Positions 1 through 6,219 are shown, counted from the first letter of the stretch. The stretch is DNA of 12,678 bases from Candidatus Uhrbacteria bacterium (GCA_014728435.1 WJLP01000056.1:1-12678), one strand, 5' to 3'. Program-made: numbers and translations. Notes: generated from the sequence alone by a model not told the origin.

Positions 1-617
1 ATCCAGACCTTTACGCCGATAGCACCCATCTGCGTCCTGGCAAAATCCTGATAATAATCGATATCCGCGCGCAAATTGGACAAAGGGATCTTGCCCCAAC
101 TCAACCATTCGCGTCTGGCGATTTCCGCTCCGTTCAACCTGCCCGATACCGATATTTTTACTCCCAATGCTCCGGCTTTTTTGGTTCTTTCAATGGTTTG
201 TTTCAACACTCGGCGAAAGGGCATCCTTCGTTCCAAGTCGGAAATGACTTGCCCGCAAACTACCGCCGCTTCCAACCCCGCCTTGGGGACTTCCTGCACG
301 TTTAATTGCAATTGCACCTTTTTGCCCGGATAAAACTCTTTCATGAACTTCTTTTTCAAATCTTCAATTCCGGAACCCGAATGGCCGATAACAACACCCG
401 GTTTTGCCGTAGTCAGTGTAATCGTCAAAGTGCCTCTTGATCTTTCAATTAAAATATTCGACAAACCCGCGTCGCGCAACCGCTTTCTGAAAAACGCGCG
501 GATTTTATGGTCTTGCTCAATCTGCGTTTTATACGATTGCCTGCGCGCGAACCACTTCGACGGCCACGTTGTGGTCGTTCCGATGCGATATGCTTTTGGA
601 TGAACTTTGTGTCCCAT
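1..617 (-). CDS. rpsC: 30S ribosomal protein S3, 3' end cut by window edge
   Basis: S3 is a small-subunit head protein at the mRNA entry channel. The first 205 residues are present and the C-terminus lies beyond the window. The protein opens with MGHKVHPKAYRIG. Its KH domain has the core PGVVIGHSGSGIEDLKK (about residues 73-89), and the C-terminal domain begins with ISDLERRMPFRRVLKQ, containing the two Arg and one Lys (about 135, 136, 139) that match the mRNA-unwinding residues of E. coli S3. SGRLNGAEIARREW and LRADIDY are family hallmarks. The KH GXXG loop reads GHSG, lacking the basic residues usually seen (GKKG in E. coli). The gene follows rplV after 5 nt. The start has no SD; the upstream bases are A/T-rich. 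Identification is certain. Confidence 0.97.
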   Translation of the reverse strand, partial: MGHKVHPKAYRIGTTTTWPSKWFARRQSYKTQIEQDHKIRAFFRKRLRDAGLSNILIERSRGTLTITLTTAKPGVVIGHSGSGIEDLKKKFMKEFYPGKKVQLQLNVQEVPKAGLEAAVVCGQVISDLERRMPFRRVLKQTIERTKKAGALGVKISVSGRLNGAEIARREWLSWGKIPLSNLRADIDYYQDFARTQMGAIGVKVW

Positions 618-622
618 AGTAT

Positions 623-1105
623 TTATTTAGATGATTGCTCTTTACTTGCGTTATCCTTTGCCTCGTCTTTCACTTCCGATTTTTGATTTTGCGCCTTATT
701 CGTTTTAGCTTCCGGTTTTTGGCCTTTGGCTTTTCTGGGAATGTAAACTTTCTTGGTCTTCTTAACCGGACGCTCTTCATCGGAAAGTTTAATCGTCACA
801 TGGCTGGTGCGCTTACGAATCGCTCCCGCGCGGCCAAAAGCCCTGGGTTGCCAGCGCTTCAATGTCTTGCCTTCGTCAACCGTTAAATGCGAAATCCATA
901 GCTTGTTTTCATCCAAATTGTGGTTGTTTTTGGCATTGGCGATCGCGCTTTGCAATAGCTTCAGCATGGGCCTGGCCGCCGCTTTATTCAAAAACTGCAG
1001 CTGTGTTTCAGCCTCTTTCACGTTCATACGGCGGATGAGCCCGGCCACCAAGCGTACCTTTCTCGGCCCCATGCGCAAACGGTTTAATTTAGCACTTACT
1101 TCCAT
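623..1105 (-). CDS. rplV: 50S ribosomal protein L22 with long basic C-terminal tail
   Basis: L22 binds 23S rRNA and its beta-hairpin lines the peptide exit tunnel. The core (about residues 1-108) includes MGPRKVRLVAGLIR, the SAIANAKNN segment, and the hairpin region around KRWQPRAFGRAGAIRKRTSH (about 83-102). The protein is 160 aa, against about 110 in E. coli. The extra 50 residues (about 110-160) are low-complexity, rich in K, E, A, Q and S, and probably disordered. The gene lies 12 nt after rpsS and 5 nt before rpsC. No SD precedes the ATG. Extended L22 tails occur in other lineages, so the length is not itself a sign of error. Whether the tail binds rRNA or reaches out near the tunnel exit cannot be told from sequence. 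Confidence 0.97.
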   Translation of the reverse strand: MEVSAKLNRLRMGPRKVRLVAGLIRRMNVKEAETQLQFLNKAAARPMLKLLQSAIANAKNNHNLDENKLWISHLTVDEGKTLKRWQPRAFGRAGAIRKRTSHVTIKLSDEERPVKKTKKVYIPRKAKGQKPEAKTNKAQNQKSEVKDEAKDNASKEQSSK

Positions 1106-1117
1106 AGTATTTCAAAG

Positions 1118-1405
1118 TTATTTTTGGCCTTGCGCCATAGATTTTTGCATCTTGCCCCCATGGCTTTGGAACTTGCGCGTGGGCGCAAATTCTCCCAGCT
1201 TATGGCCCACCATATTTTCCTGCACGTAAACCGGAATATGGAGTTTGCCATTATGAACCCCAAACGTAAATCCAACCATCTCCGGGGTGATCGTTGAGGC
1301 CCTGGACCAAGTTTTTATCACGGTTTTATCTCCCGCATTCAACTTGGCCACCTTGGCAAGCAATTTCGGATCGGTAAACGATCCCTTTTTAAGACTTCTA
1401 GACAT
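1118..1405 (-). CDS. rpsS: 30S ribosomal protein S19
   Basis: S19 sits in the head of the small subunit and contacts S13 and the intersubunit bridge region. The 95-aa length is normal. The diagnostic segments are SLKKGSFTDPKLL near the N-terminus, KTWSRASTITPEMVG in the middle, and HIPVYVQENMVGHKLGEFAP followed by TRKFQSHGG near the end. Small deviations from the common form (SFTDP for PFVDx, TFGVHNG for TIAVHNG) do not touch the core. The start lies 2 nt after the rplB stop, so ribosomes finishing rplB probably re-initiate here. There is no SD, only an A/T-rich stretch before the ATG. The stop is TAA, 12 nt before rplV. Confidence 0.97.
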   Translation of the reverse strand: MSRSLKKGSFTDPKLLAKVAKLNAGDKTVIKTWSRASTITPEMVGFTFGVHNGKLHIPVYVQENMVGHKLGEFAPTRKFQSHGGKMQKSMAQGQK

Positions 1406-1407
1406 AA

Positions 1408-2253
1408 TTATTTCTTGCGTTTATTGCGGCGCCTTTGCAAAATCAGGCTGTCCGACTGCTTATTCTTACGGCGTGTCTTTACACCCAATGCCGGTTTGCC
1501 CCACGGAGTCTTCGGATGCTTCATGCCGATAGGGCTCGAGCCTTCACCGCCGCCGTGCGGGTGGTCCACCGGATTCATCACTTTACCGCGTACGGTGGGC
1601 TTAATGCCGCGATGTCTTGTCCGACCGGCCTTGCCCCAACGAATCAAGCGCCAATCCGGATTGGATACGGCTCCGATTGTTGCCATGCATTTTTTATTGA
1701 TGTTCCTGATTTCACCCGACGGCATTTTCAAAGTCGCGTATTTGCCCTCAACCGCCATCAATTGCATGGCAACTCCCGCGCCGCGCGCGAGCTTGGCTCC
1801 ATTGCCGGGCACCAGTTCAACGGCATGTACAAAAGCACCCAATGGCAATCTTTCCAAAGGCAATCTGTTGCCTGTCTGCATCTCCACATCCGCTGTTTTG
1901 GTTGTAATAATACTGTCACCCGCCTTTAGCTTATCCGGTGCGATAATATAACGTTTCTCGCCGTCGGCATAAGCCACAAGAGCGATTCTGGCGCCTCGGT
2001 TAGGATCGTATTCAATGGTTTTAACTTTTGCCGGCACATCCAATTTTTCTCTGAGGTAATCAATAACACGATATTGTTTCTTATGACCGCCCCCGCGATG
2101 GCGCACCGTAATCGAACCCAAAGTGCGTCCCGCTCTTTCTTTTCTGGGGCGCGTCAAAGACTTCTCCGGCTTCTTGGATGTAACATCATCAAAAGTCTGC
2201 ACGGATGATCTGCGCCTCGCATTGGTAGTTGGTTTATACTTCTTAATCGGCAT
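1408..2253 (-). CDS. rplB: 50S ribosomal protein L2
   Basis: L2 is needed for subunit joining and lies close to the peptidyl-transferase centre. At 281 aa it is near the usual 273-280. The N-terminal OB-fold part includes RHRGGGHKKQYRVIDY (about 51-66) and EYDPNRGARIALV. The SH3-like part includes LVPGNGAKLARGAG. The L2 signature RHRGIKPTVRGKVMNPVDHP runs into HGGGEG (about 213-238) and contains the conserved histidine pair of the HPHGGGEG loop. The C-terminus ends in a lysine/arginine cluster typical of rRNA-binding tails. This is the only minus-strand ribosomal-protein gene here with a canonical SD (AAGGAG) at good spacing. It starts 4 nt after the rplW stop. Confidence 0.98.
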   Translation of the reverse strand: MPIKKYKPTTNARRRSSVQTFDDVTSKKPEKSLTRPRKERAGRTLGSITVRHRGGGHKKQYRVIDYLREKLDVPAKVKTIEYDPNRGARIALVAYADGEKRYIIAPDKLKAGDSIITTKTADVEMQTGNRLPLERLPLGAFVHAVELVPGNGAKLARGAGVAMQLMAVEGKYATLKMPSGEIRNINKKCMATIGAVSNPDWRLIRWGKAGRTRHRGIKPTVRGKVMNPVDHPHGGGEGSSPIGMKHPKTPWGKPALGVKTRRKNKQSDSLILQRRRNKRKK

Positions 2254-2257
2254 ATAT

Positions 2258-2725
2258 TTATACTCCTTCGTAGAGATCTATAGTTTGTCCTTTTTTAACC
2301 TGAACAAACGCTTTCTTCCATTGATTTCTGCGTCCTTTTTTATAACCGCGGTAAACCGGCTTGCCCCGCCCTCTGGCTGTACGCACCGCAACAACCTTTA
2401 CGCCGTAAAGCTTTTCCACGGCATTGGCAATTGCCACTTTTTCAGCCGTAACTGGAACATTGAAAACATAAACATTTTTTTGCGCCAAATCCGCCACTTT
2501 CTCACTCACCTTTGGCGACAACAACAATCTATACGATTCTCCGGCCTGGCCTTTAACCGCTTTGGTGGGCGTGGCTTGCTTGGCTTTCTTGGCCGGCTGC
2601 TTGGCCTGTGATTCGGGCGTTAAAATCTCATCCTGAACTTCCGCCTCTTTCGGAGCCGCTTGTTTTGCCTGCTTTGTTTGGTCTGCCTTTTTATCGTCAG
2701 ACTTTTTTCTCGAAAACAATCCCAT
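2258..2725 (-). CDS. rplW: 50S ribosomal protein L23 with N-terminal extension
   Basis: L23 surrounds the tunnel exit and is the docking site for trigger factor and SRP. The L23 domain covers about residues 64-155, from YRLLLSPKVSEKVADLAQKN to KKGQTIDLYEGV. The glutamate in VSEK (residue 75) matches the E. coli docking residue. About 60 residues precede the domain, so the protein is 155 aa against about 100 usually. The extension starts MGLFSRKKSDDKK and continues as K/A/Q/E-rich low-complexity sequence. The start chosen is the ATG at 2725, one base after the rplD stop, which matches the rplC-rplD junction. An in-frame ATG at 2746 would add MNNYINN and overlap rplD by 20 nt, so it is less likely. 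No SD is visible. Confidence 0.95.
   Translation of the reverse strand: MGLFSRKKSDDKKADQTKQAKQAAPKEAEVQDEILTPESQAKQPAKKAKQATPTKAVKGQAGESYRLLLSPKVSEKVADLAQKNVYVFNVPVTAEKVAIANAVEKLYGVKVVAVRTARGRGKPVYRGYKKGRRNQWKKAFVQVKKGQTIDLYEGV
2263..2268 (-). promoter_or_regulatory. Shine-Dalgarno of rplB (AAGGAG)
   Basis: On the minus strand AAGGAG lies 9 nt before the rplB ATG, inside the last codons of rplW (Glu-Gly-Val-stop). It may be partly dictated by coding, but its spacing is ideal. It is noteworthy because most other minus-strand starts in the window have no such motif. Confidence 0.6.
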
Positions 2726-2726
2726 A

Positions 2727-3353
2727 TTATTTATATAATTGTTCAAATGCGTCTATCGCGTCTTTTTCAAACAAAATCGTTTGATAATTTACCAATTCCG
2801 CCACATGCAAAGCGTTAACCGTGGTTACGCGCACGTTGGGAATATTCCTGGTCATCCTTACCAATTCCGGATTGGATTTGGCGGTAACAATGATCACCCT
2901 GCGTCCCACCGGCAACTGTTTTATCCACTTTGCCGCTTCCGTCGTTTTAACCACCTCAACGGGCAAAGTATCGAGAACCAATAACTGTTCATGATTTACA
3001 CGGTCCGAAAGCAACATAAACAGTGCTTTCTGCTTGGTTTTACGATTGATTTTGACGGAAAAATTTCTGTTCGCCCTTGGCCCGAATGTAACTCCTCCAC
3101 CTTTCCAAAGCGGCGATCTGATCGATCCGTGGCGGGCGCGTCCCGTGCCTTTTTGCCTCCACGGCTTCTTGCCTCCGCCGGAAACTTCACCGCGAATCTT
3201 TGTATTGGCTACGGTGTTTCTGGCATTGGCCTCTTGCGCCACAACCACTTCATGCACCAAATTCAATTTCGGCTCAACTCCAAAATGCGCGTCGGAAAGT
3301 TCCGCCTGCCCTACTTTTTCGCCTTTAACATTGTAAACGTTTACTTGCGGCAT
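2727..3353 (-). CDS. rplD: 50S ribosomal protein L4
   Basis: L4 binds 23S rRNA near the tunnel constriction and in some bacteria represses its own S10 operon. The protein is 208 aa, close to normal. The tunnel loop is clear: RGEVSGGGKKPWRQKGTG followed by RARHGSIRSPLWKGGGVTFGP (about residues 53-92). The C-terminal globular part contains LPVGRRVIIVTAKSNPELVR and ends in an acidic/aromatic helix. The gene begins one base after the rplC stop (TAA-T-ATG), and the same junction is repeated at its own end with rplW, which suggests translational coupling. No SD is present. Whether L4 autoregulates here cannot be inferred; no E. coli-type S10 leader was recognised. Confidence 0.97.
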   Translation of the reverse strand: MPQVNVYNVKGEKVGQAELSDAHFGVEPKLNLVHEVVVAQEANARNTVANTKIRGEVSGGGKKPWRQKGTGRARHGSIRSPLWKGGGVTFGPRANRNFSVKINRKTKQKALFMLLSDRVNHEQLLVLDTLPVEVVKTTEAAKWIKQLPVGRRVIIVTAKSNPELVRMTRNIPNVRVTTVNALHVAELVNYQTILFEKDAIDAFEQLYK

Positions 3354-3354
3354 A

Positions 3355-3957
3355 TTACACGGTCTTAATCTTTAATATGGAATTACGCGCCCCCGGCACG
3401 GCACCTTTGATTGCCAAAACTCCGCCGTCTCTAACATCCACGACTTGTAAATTTTTAACGGTTACCTGCTCATCACCCATGCGCCCGGGCATTTTTTGAC
3501 CTTTAAAAACTTTTTGCGCCCCCGTGTCGCCAATCGAACCGGGCATGCGCAACTGGTCTTTATGGCCGTGTGATGCCGGCGATCCTTTAAAACCATGGCG
3601 TTTCACAACACCCTGAAAACCTCTGCCTTTTGAAACACCGGTTACATGCACGGTATCTCCGGCTTCAAACTTTTGAGCCTCAATCACGTCACCGCGCTTT
3701 AATTCGCCCGCATCATCAACCCTGAATTCTTGTAAAATTCTAAGCTTGGGAAGATCTTTAAGGTGCCCGCCAATGGGTTGATTTAAACGCTTGGCATTTA
3801 AAAATCCCAATTGAACGGCATTATAACCGTCATTATCTTGCCCCTTAACCTGCGTCACAACGCACGGACCCGCTTGCACAAGCGTAACCGGCACAACACG
3901 TCCGTCATCCGCGTAAATTTGTGACATCTGCAATTTTTTAGCGAGAATAAATTTCAT
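3355..3957 (-). CDS. rplC: 50S ribosomal protein L3
   Basis: L3 initiates 23S rRNA folding and reaches toward the peptidyl-transferase centre. The protein is 200 aa (E. coli 209). It starts MKFILAKKLQMSQIYADDGR, contains VTGVSKGRGFQGVVKRHGF (about 116-134), and has the central loop LRMPGSIGDTG followed by KVFKGQKMPGRMGDEQVT. It ends with VKGAVPG-like AIKGAVPGARNS. The glutamine methylated by PrmB in E. coli (after GSIG) is Asp here, as far as the alignment by eye goes. The gene is separated from rpsJ by 623 nt, where these genes normally lie close together, so it may be transcribed partly from a promoter inside the gap. No SD precedes the ATG. Confidence 0.97.
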   Translation of the reverse strand: MKFILAKKLQMSQIYADDGRVVPVTLVQAGPCVVTQVKGQDNDGYNAVQLGFLNAKRLNQPIGGHLKDLPKLRILQEFRVDDAGELKRGDVIEAQKFEAGDTVHVTGVSKGRGFQGVVKRHGFKGSPASHGHKDQLRMPGSIGDTGAQKVFKGQKMPGRMGDEQVTVKNLQVVDVRDGGVLAIKGAVPGARNSILKIKTV

Positions 3958-3965
3958 ATTTCGTC

Positions 3966-4103
3966 TTAATTTGACGTTCCGGCCATTACATTGGTCAATA
4001 AATCGGTTAAACTCACTGACTTGAAATGGTGCTTGATAAACACAAAAGCCAGAAACAAATAACCATCATTTACAATATCTTCCGGGATTCGCTTCGATAT
4101 TCG
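3966..4103 (-). other. short coding-like frame just before rplC, possible gene remnant
   Basis: A minus-strand frame stays open for 45 codons and ends in TAA 8 nt before the rplC start. It reads RIPEDIVNDGYLFLAFVFIK and later VSLTDLLTNVMAG. No in-frame ATG, GTG or TTG makes a sensible start near its upstream end; a TAG lies within the 7-bp array that bounds it. I recognise no family. A run of this length is not rare by chance in this composition, and the opposite strand also has a short plausible frame here. It could be the 3' end of a gene broken by repeat expansion, or nothing. Confidence 0.18.
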
Positions 4104-4134
4104 CTATTCGTCAATCGAAGTTCGATAGTTGATT
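4093..4134. repeat. degenerate 7-bp tandem array, TTCGATA type
   Basis: Read on the plus strand in 7-base steps, the units are TTCGATA, TTCGCTA, TTCGTCA, ATCGAAG, TTCGATA and a weaker GTTGATT. Five units share the TCG core in the same phase. The array lies in the rpsJ-rplC gap, about 135 nt before the rplC start. Confidence 0.7.
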
Positions 4135-4142
4135 GTTCCTGA

Positions 4143-4173
4143 CCTCTGAGCGATTTCTTCTTTTTTACAGAGG
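4143..4173 (-). repeat. inverted repeat with purine-rich loop
   Basis: CCTCTG at 4143-4148 and CAGAGG at 4168-4173 form a perfect 6-bp stem around a 19-nt loop. In the minus-strand transcript the loop is A/G-rich. No U-run follows, so it is not an intrinsic terminator. It could be a weak RNA hairpin in the rplC leader. Confidence 0.35.
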
Positions 4174-4301
4174 ATTATTTACTGCCAATATCTTTCTATG
4201 ACTTTACACTTTTCGTGACATTAACCCCTGGGATGAGGTTCGACACTTTAATATCATCAAATCTTTCCCGAATTTTCACAGATACTCACAAACAAAGTTT
4301 G

Positions 4302-4307
4302 ATTATA
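4302..4307 (-). promoter_or_regulatory. possible -10 box upstream of rplC (TATAAT)
   Basis: The minus strand carries a perfect TATAAT here, but no good -35 hexamer lies 16-19 nt upstream. If active, it would give an rplC leader of about 340 nt. The sequence is A/T-rich, so a chance match is quite possible. Confidence 0.22.
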
Positions 4308-4368
4308 TTCGTTTCTTGGATGATATTTGATAAATATTTAGTCCAATAATCATAGATTATTATCGGTT

Positions 4369-4440
4369 ACTCCGCCGAGTGACTCGCTTCAGGGAGGTTA
4401 TGCCCGTCAAACACGTATCGCTCACGTGCCCTATCCACCG
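4369..4440. other. GC-rich patch with several dyads in the rpsJ-rplC gap
   Basis: This patch is clearly richer in G+C than the surrounding gap. It includes CGAGT-G-ACTCG (4376-4386), ACTC-CGCC-GAGT (4369-4380), which is mutually exclusive with it, and CACGT (4412-4416) pairing with ACGTG (4424-4428) around a 7-nt loop. The minus strand also has a 23-codon coding-like stretch across part of it. It matches no RNA family I can recognise: I looked for RNase P RNA, tmRNA, SRP RNA, 5S rRNA and intron cores. A structured RNA or a decayed coding fragment are both possible. Confidence 0.3.
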
Positions 4441-4482
4441 TCTACAAGCTAGAAGCTAGAGGCTAGAAGCTGGTAGCTACAA
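4441..4482. repeat. degenerate 7-bp tandem array, GCTAGAA type
   Basis: Six 7-base units in register on the plus strand: TCTACAA, GCTAGAA, GCTAGAG, GCTAGAA, GCTGGTA, GCTACAA. The core is the 4-bp palindrome CTAG. The array adjoins the GC-rich patch. On the minus strand CTAG brings in TAG triplets, so the array closes reading frames. Confidence 0.8.
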
Positions 4483-4542
4483 TGGAAGACAACTTTCTCC
4501 TTGGGAATGTTTCACCGGAGGTACAAAAATTTTTATTTTAGC

Positions 4543-4577
4543 TGTCCTTTGTACTTTGTACGTTATGTATTGTACTT
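4543..4577. repeat. degenerate 7-bp tandem array, TGTACTT type, after rpsJ
   Basis: Five 7-base units in register on the plus strand: TGTCCTT, TGTACTT, TGTACGT, TATGTAT, TGTACTT. The core palindrome is GTAC. On the minus strand the array starts 3 nt after the rpsJ stop codon, so it lies at the very beginning of the downstream untranslated RNA. Confidence 0.75.
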
Positions 4578-4580
4578 TTA

Positions 4581-4928
4581 TTATGACATTTTAATCTCCA
4601 CATCAACGCCCGAAGGAAGATTCAACGAGGTTAAAGCGTCAATCGTCTTGGCACTCGCCTCAACGATATCAACAATTCTCTTGTGAATCCGCATCTCAAA
4701 TTGCTCGCGTGATGTTTTATGTACAAAGGTTGAACGGTTAACGGTCCACTTGCGTTTTTCAGTCGGCAAAGGGACGGGGCCAATCACCTGCGCTCCGGTA
4801 CGAATCGCGGTATCGATTATGGTTTGAGTCGCCTGATCAATGATCTTGTGGTCATAAGCGCGAATCTTGATGCGAATTCGCGTTCCCACTTCTTTAGCGG
4901 CTTTATTCGAAGTTGCAGCTTGTGCCAT
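4581..4928 (-). CDS. rpsJ: 30S ribosomal protein S10 (NusE)
   Basis: S10 is a head protein of the small subunit. As NusE it also joins NusB and NusG in antitermination and transcription-translation coupling. The core starts at RIRIKIRAYDHKIIDQAT (about 17-34). GPVPLPTEKRKWTVNRS with HKTSREQFEMRIHKR (about 51-84) is the S10 signature. The C-terminus VDVEIKMS is typical. The protein is 115 aa, roughly ten more than E. coli, from a short N-terminal extension (MAQAATSNKAAKEVG). GGAGGG lies 12 nt before the ATG (4941-4946), a rather long SD spacing. Upstream is tuf with an 82-nt gap containing a strong hairpin. Downstream, the normal partner rplC is displaced by 623 nt. Confidence 0.97.
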   Translation of the reverse strand: MAQAATSNKAAKEVGTRIRIKIRAYDHKIIDQATQTIIDTAIRTGAQVIGPVPLPTEKRKWTVNRSTFVHKTSREQFEMRIHKRIVDIVEASAKTIDALTSLNLPSGVDVEIKMS

Positions 4929-4952
4929 GATTGTTCCCGTCCCTCCGACCTG

Positions 4953-4982
4953 GCCGCCTGATCCGATTTGGGATCAAGCGGC
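4953..4982 (-). promoter_or_regulatory. strong hairpin between tuf and rpsJ
   Basis: In the minus-strand transcript this forms a 12-bp stem with a 6-nt loop. One position is C/A on the plus strand but becomes a G-U pair in the transcript, so the structure is fully paired only as minus-strand RNA. The hairpin begins 28 nt after the tuf stop and ends 24 nt before the rpsJ ATG. No U-run follows it, so intrinsic termination is unlikely. An mRNA processing or stability element, or control of the rpsJ SD, are plausible roles. Confidence 0.6.
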
Positions 4983-5010
4983 TGTCGAAGCGGACATTTC
5001 AAAATTTTAA

Positions 5011-6201
5011 TTATTTGATGATTTTAGTAACGACTCCGGCTCCCACAGTGCGACCGCCTTCACGGATGGCAAAACGCATCTGGTCTTCCATGGCAACAGG
5101 TGAAATCAATTTTACAGTAATTTTAACCTCATCGCCGGGCTGAACCATGGCCACGCCCTCGGCCAAAGTTACTTCACCGGTTACATCAGTAGTGCGGATA
5201 TAAAACTGCGGTTTATAACCTGATACAAACGGCTTGTGGCGTCCGCCTTCTTCTTTGGTTAAAGCGTAAATCTGCGCTTCGAATTCCGTATGAGGAGTAA
5301 TCGAACCCGGTTTGGCCAAAACCATACCGCGCTCCACCTCTTCCTTGCGGATACCGCGCAAGAGCAAGCCCGCATTATCACCCGCGCGTCCTTCTTGCAA
5401 TGATTTATTAAACATTTCAACGCCGGTTACAACGGTTTTACGAGTTTCTCCCAAACCGACCATCTCAACTTCTTCGTTAACTTTAATCATTCCGCGCTCA
5501 ATACGACCGGTAACAACAGTACCGCGTCCCTCAATGGAAAACACATCTTCAATCGGCATCAAGAAATCTTTATCAACTTCACGTACAGGCTCCGGAATAA
5601 ACTCATCCAAAGCTTTCATCAAGTCCATGATGGGTTTATTAGCCTCTGCGTCCGTCGGATTTTCCAAAGCCTTCAAAGCCGAACCGCGGATAACGGGAGC
5701 GTTATCACCGTCAAATTCGTATTTCTTGAGCAATTCGCGAACCTCTTCTTCAACAAGGTCAACAAGTTCCGCGTCATCAACCATGTCGGTTTTATTTAAA
5801 AATACGCAAATTGCCGGCACACCCACCTGGCGAGCCAATAGAATGTGCTCGCGAGTCTGAGGCATGGGGCCGTCTGTTGCGGCAACCACCAAGATGGCAC
5901 CATCCATCTGCGCGGCGCCGGTGATCATGTTTTTAATGTAGTCAGCGTGTCCGGGGCAATCAACGTGAGCATAGTGGCGATTTTCCGTCTCATACTCAAC
6001 GTGTGCGGTGGCAATGGTAATACCGCGATTTTTTGATTCCGGAGCTTTATCCAATGCGTCCACGCGCTTTTCATCGGCTGTAAGGCCTTGGGCAGCTAGC
6101 ACCTTTAGGATAGCAGCCGTCAGCGTGGTCTTGCCGTGGTCAACGTGACCGATTGTACCCACGTTAACGTGTGGCTTATTGCGTTCAAATGTGTCCGCCA
6201 T
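5011..6201 (-). CDS. tuf: elongation factor Tu
   Basis: EF-Tu is the GTPase that carries aminoacyl-tRNA to the ribosomal A site. It is full length at 396 aa. Motifs are the P-loop GHVDHGKT (18-25), switch I RGITIATAHVEYE, switch II DCPGHADY (81-88) with the catalytic histidine, and NKTD (136-139). Domains 2 and 3 include GRGTVVTGRIERG and SGYKPQFYIRTTDVTG, and the protein ends GRTVGAGVVTKIIK. The gene is separated from fusA by a terminator and two unrelated genes, and has its own promoter (6348-6376) and a leader of about 140 nt. No SD precedes the ATG; a 12-bp A/T palindrome lies 6 nt before it instead. rpsJ follows after 82 nt. Confidence 0.98.
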   Translation of the reverse strand: MADTFERNKPHVNVGTIGHVDHGKTTLTAAILKVLAAQGLTADEKRVDALDKAPESKNRGITIATAHVEYETENRHYAHVDCPGHADYIKNMITGAAQMDGAILVVAATDGPMPQTREHILLARQVGVPAICVFLNKTDMVDDAELVDLVEEEVRELLKKYEFDGDNAPVIRGSALKALENPTDAEANKPIMDLMKALDEFIPEPVREVDKDFLMPIEDVFSIEGRGTVVTGRIERGMIKVNEEVEMVGLGETRKTVVTGVEMFNKSLQEGRAGDNAGLLLRGIRKEEVERGMVLAKPGSITPHTEFEAQIYALTKEEGGRHKPFVSGYKPQFYIRTTDVTGEVTLAEGVAMVQPGDEVKITVKLISPVAMEDQMRFAIREGGRTVGAGVVTKIIK

Positions 6202-6207
6202 ACAATT

Positions 6208-6219
6208 TCTATATATAGA
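6208..6219. repeat. 12-bp palindrome immediately before the tuf start
   Basis: TCTATATATAGA is a perfect dyad 6 nt upstream of the tuf ATG, where a ribosome-binding site would normally lie. On the minus strand it also contains TATATA, which could act as a second -10 box giving a leaderless tuf mRNA, but its -35 match is poor. Confidence 0.5.

Larger units (their letters stand above)
3958..4580. other. rpsJ-rplC gap: 623 nt without a clear gene
   Basis: No open frame of 60 codons or more occurs on either strand apart from one that runs in from rpsJ antisense. Going from rplC outward, the gap holds a short coding-like frame (3966-4103), a degenerate 7-bp array (4093-4134), an inverted repeat (4143-4173), an A/T-rich part with a possible -10 box (4302-4307), a GC-rich dyad-rich patch (4369-4440), and two more 7-bp arrays (4441-4482, 4543-4577). 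Base composition changes abruptly along it. In most bacteria rpsJ and rplC are a few to some tens of bases apart, so this is an expansion. It may be a decayed insertion, an RNA-coding or regulatory segment, or a mixture. Confidence 0.85.

Noticed and set aside
2726..2746. Longer rplW start at 2746 (MNNYINN...)
   Set aside because: It overlaps rplD by 20 nt, while the ATG at 2725 gives the same one-base junction as rplC-rplD.
2996..3190. Minus-strand frame inside rplD and plus-strand frames over most ribosomal genes
   Set aside because: Shadows of intact ribosomal-protein frames; composition follows the opposite or shifted frame.
4369..4440. GC-rich patch as a tmRNA, RNase P RNA, SRP RNA, 5S rRNA or intron core
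   Set aside because: None of the conserved landmarks of these RNAs could be found on either strand.
4817..5002. Minus-strand 61-codon frame across the tuf-rpsJ gap
   Set aside because: It covers the hairpin and overlaps the rpsJ start in another frame; S10 is the real product there.
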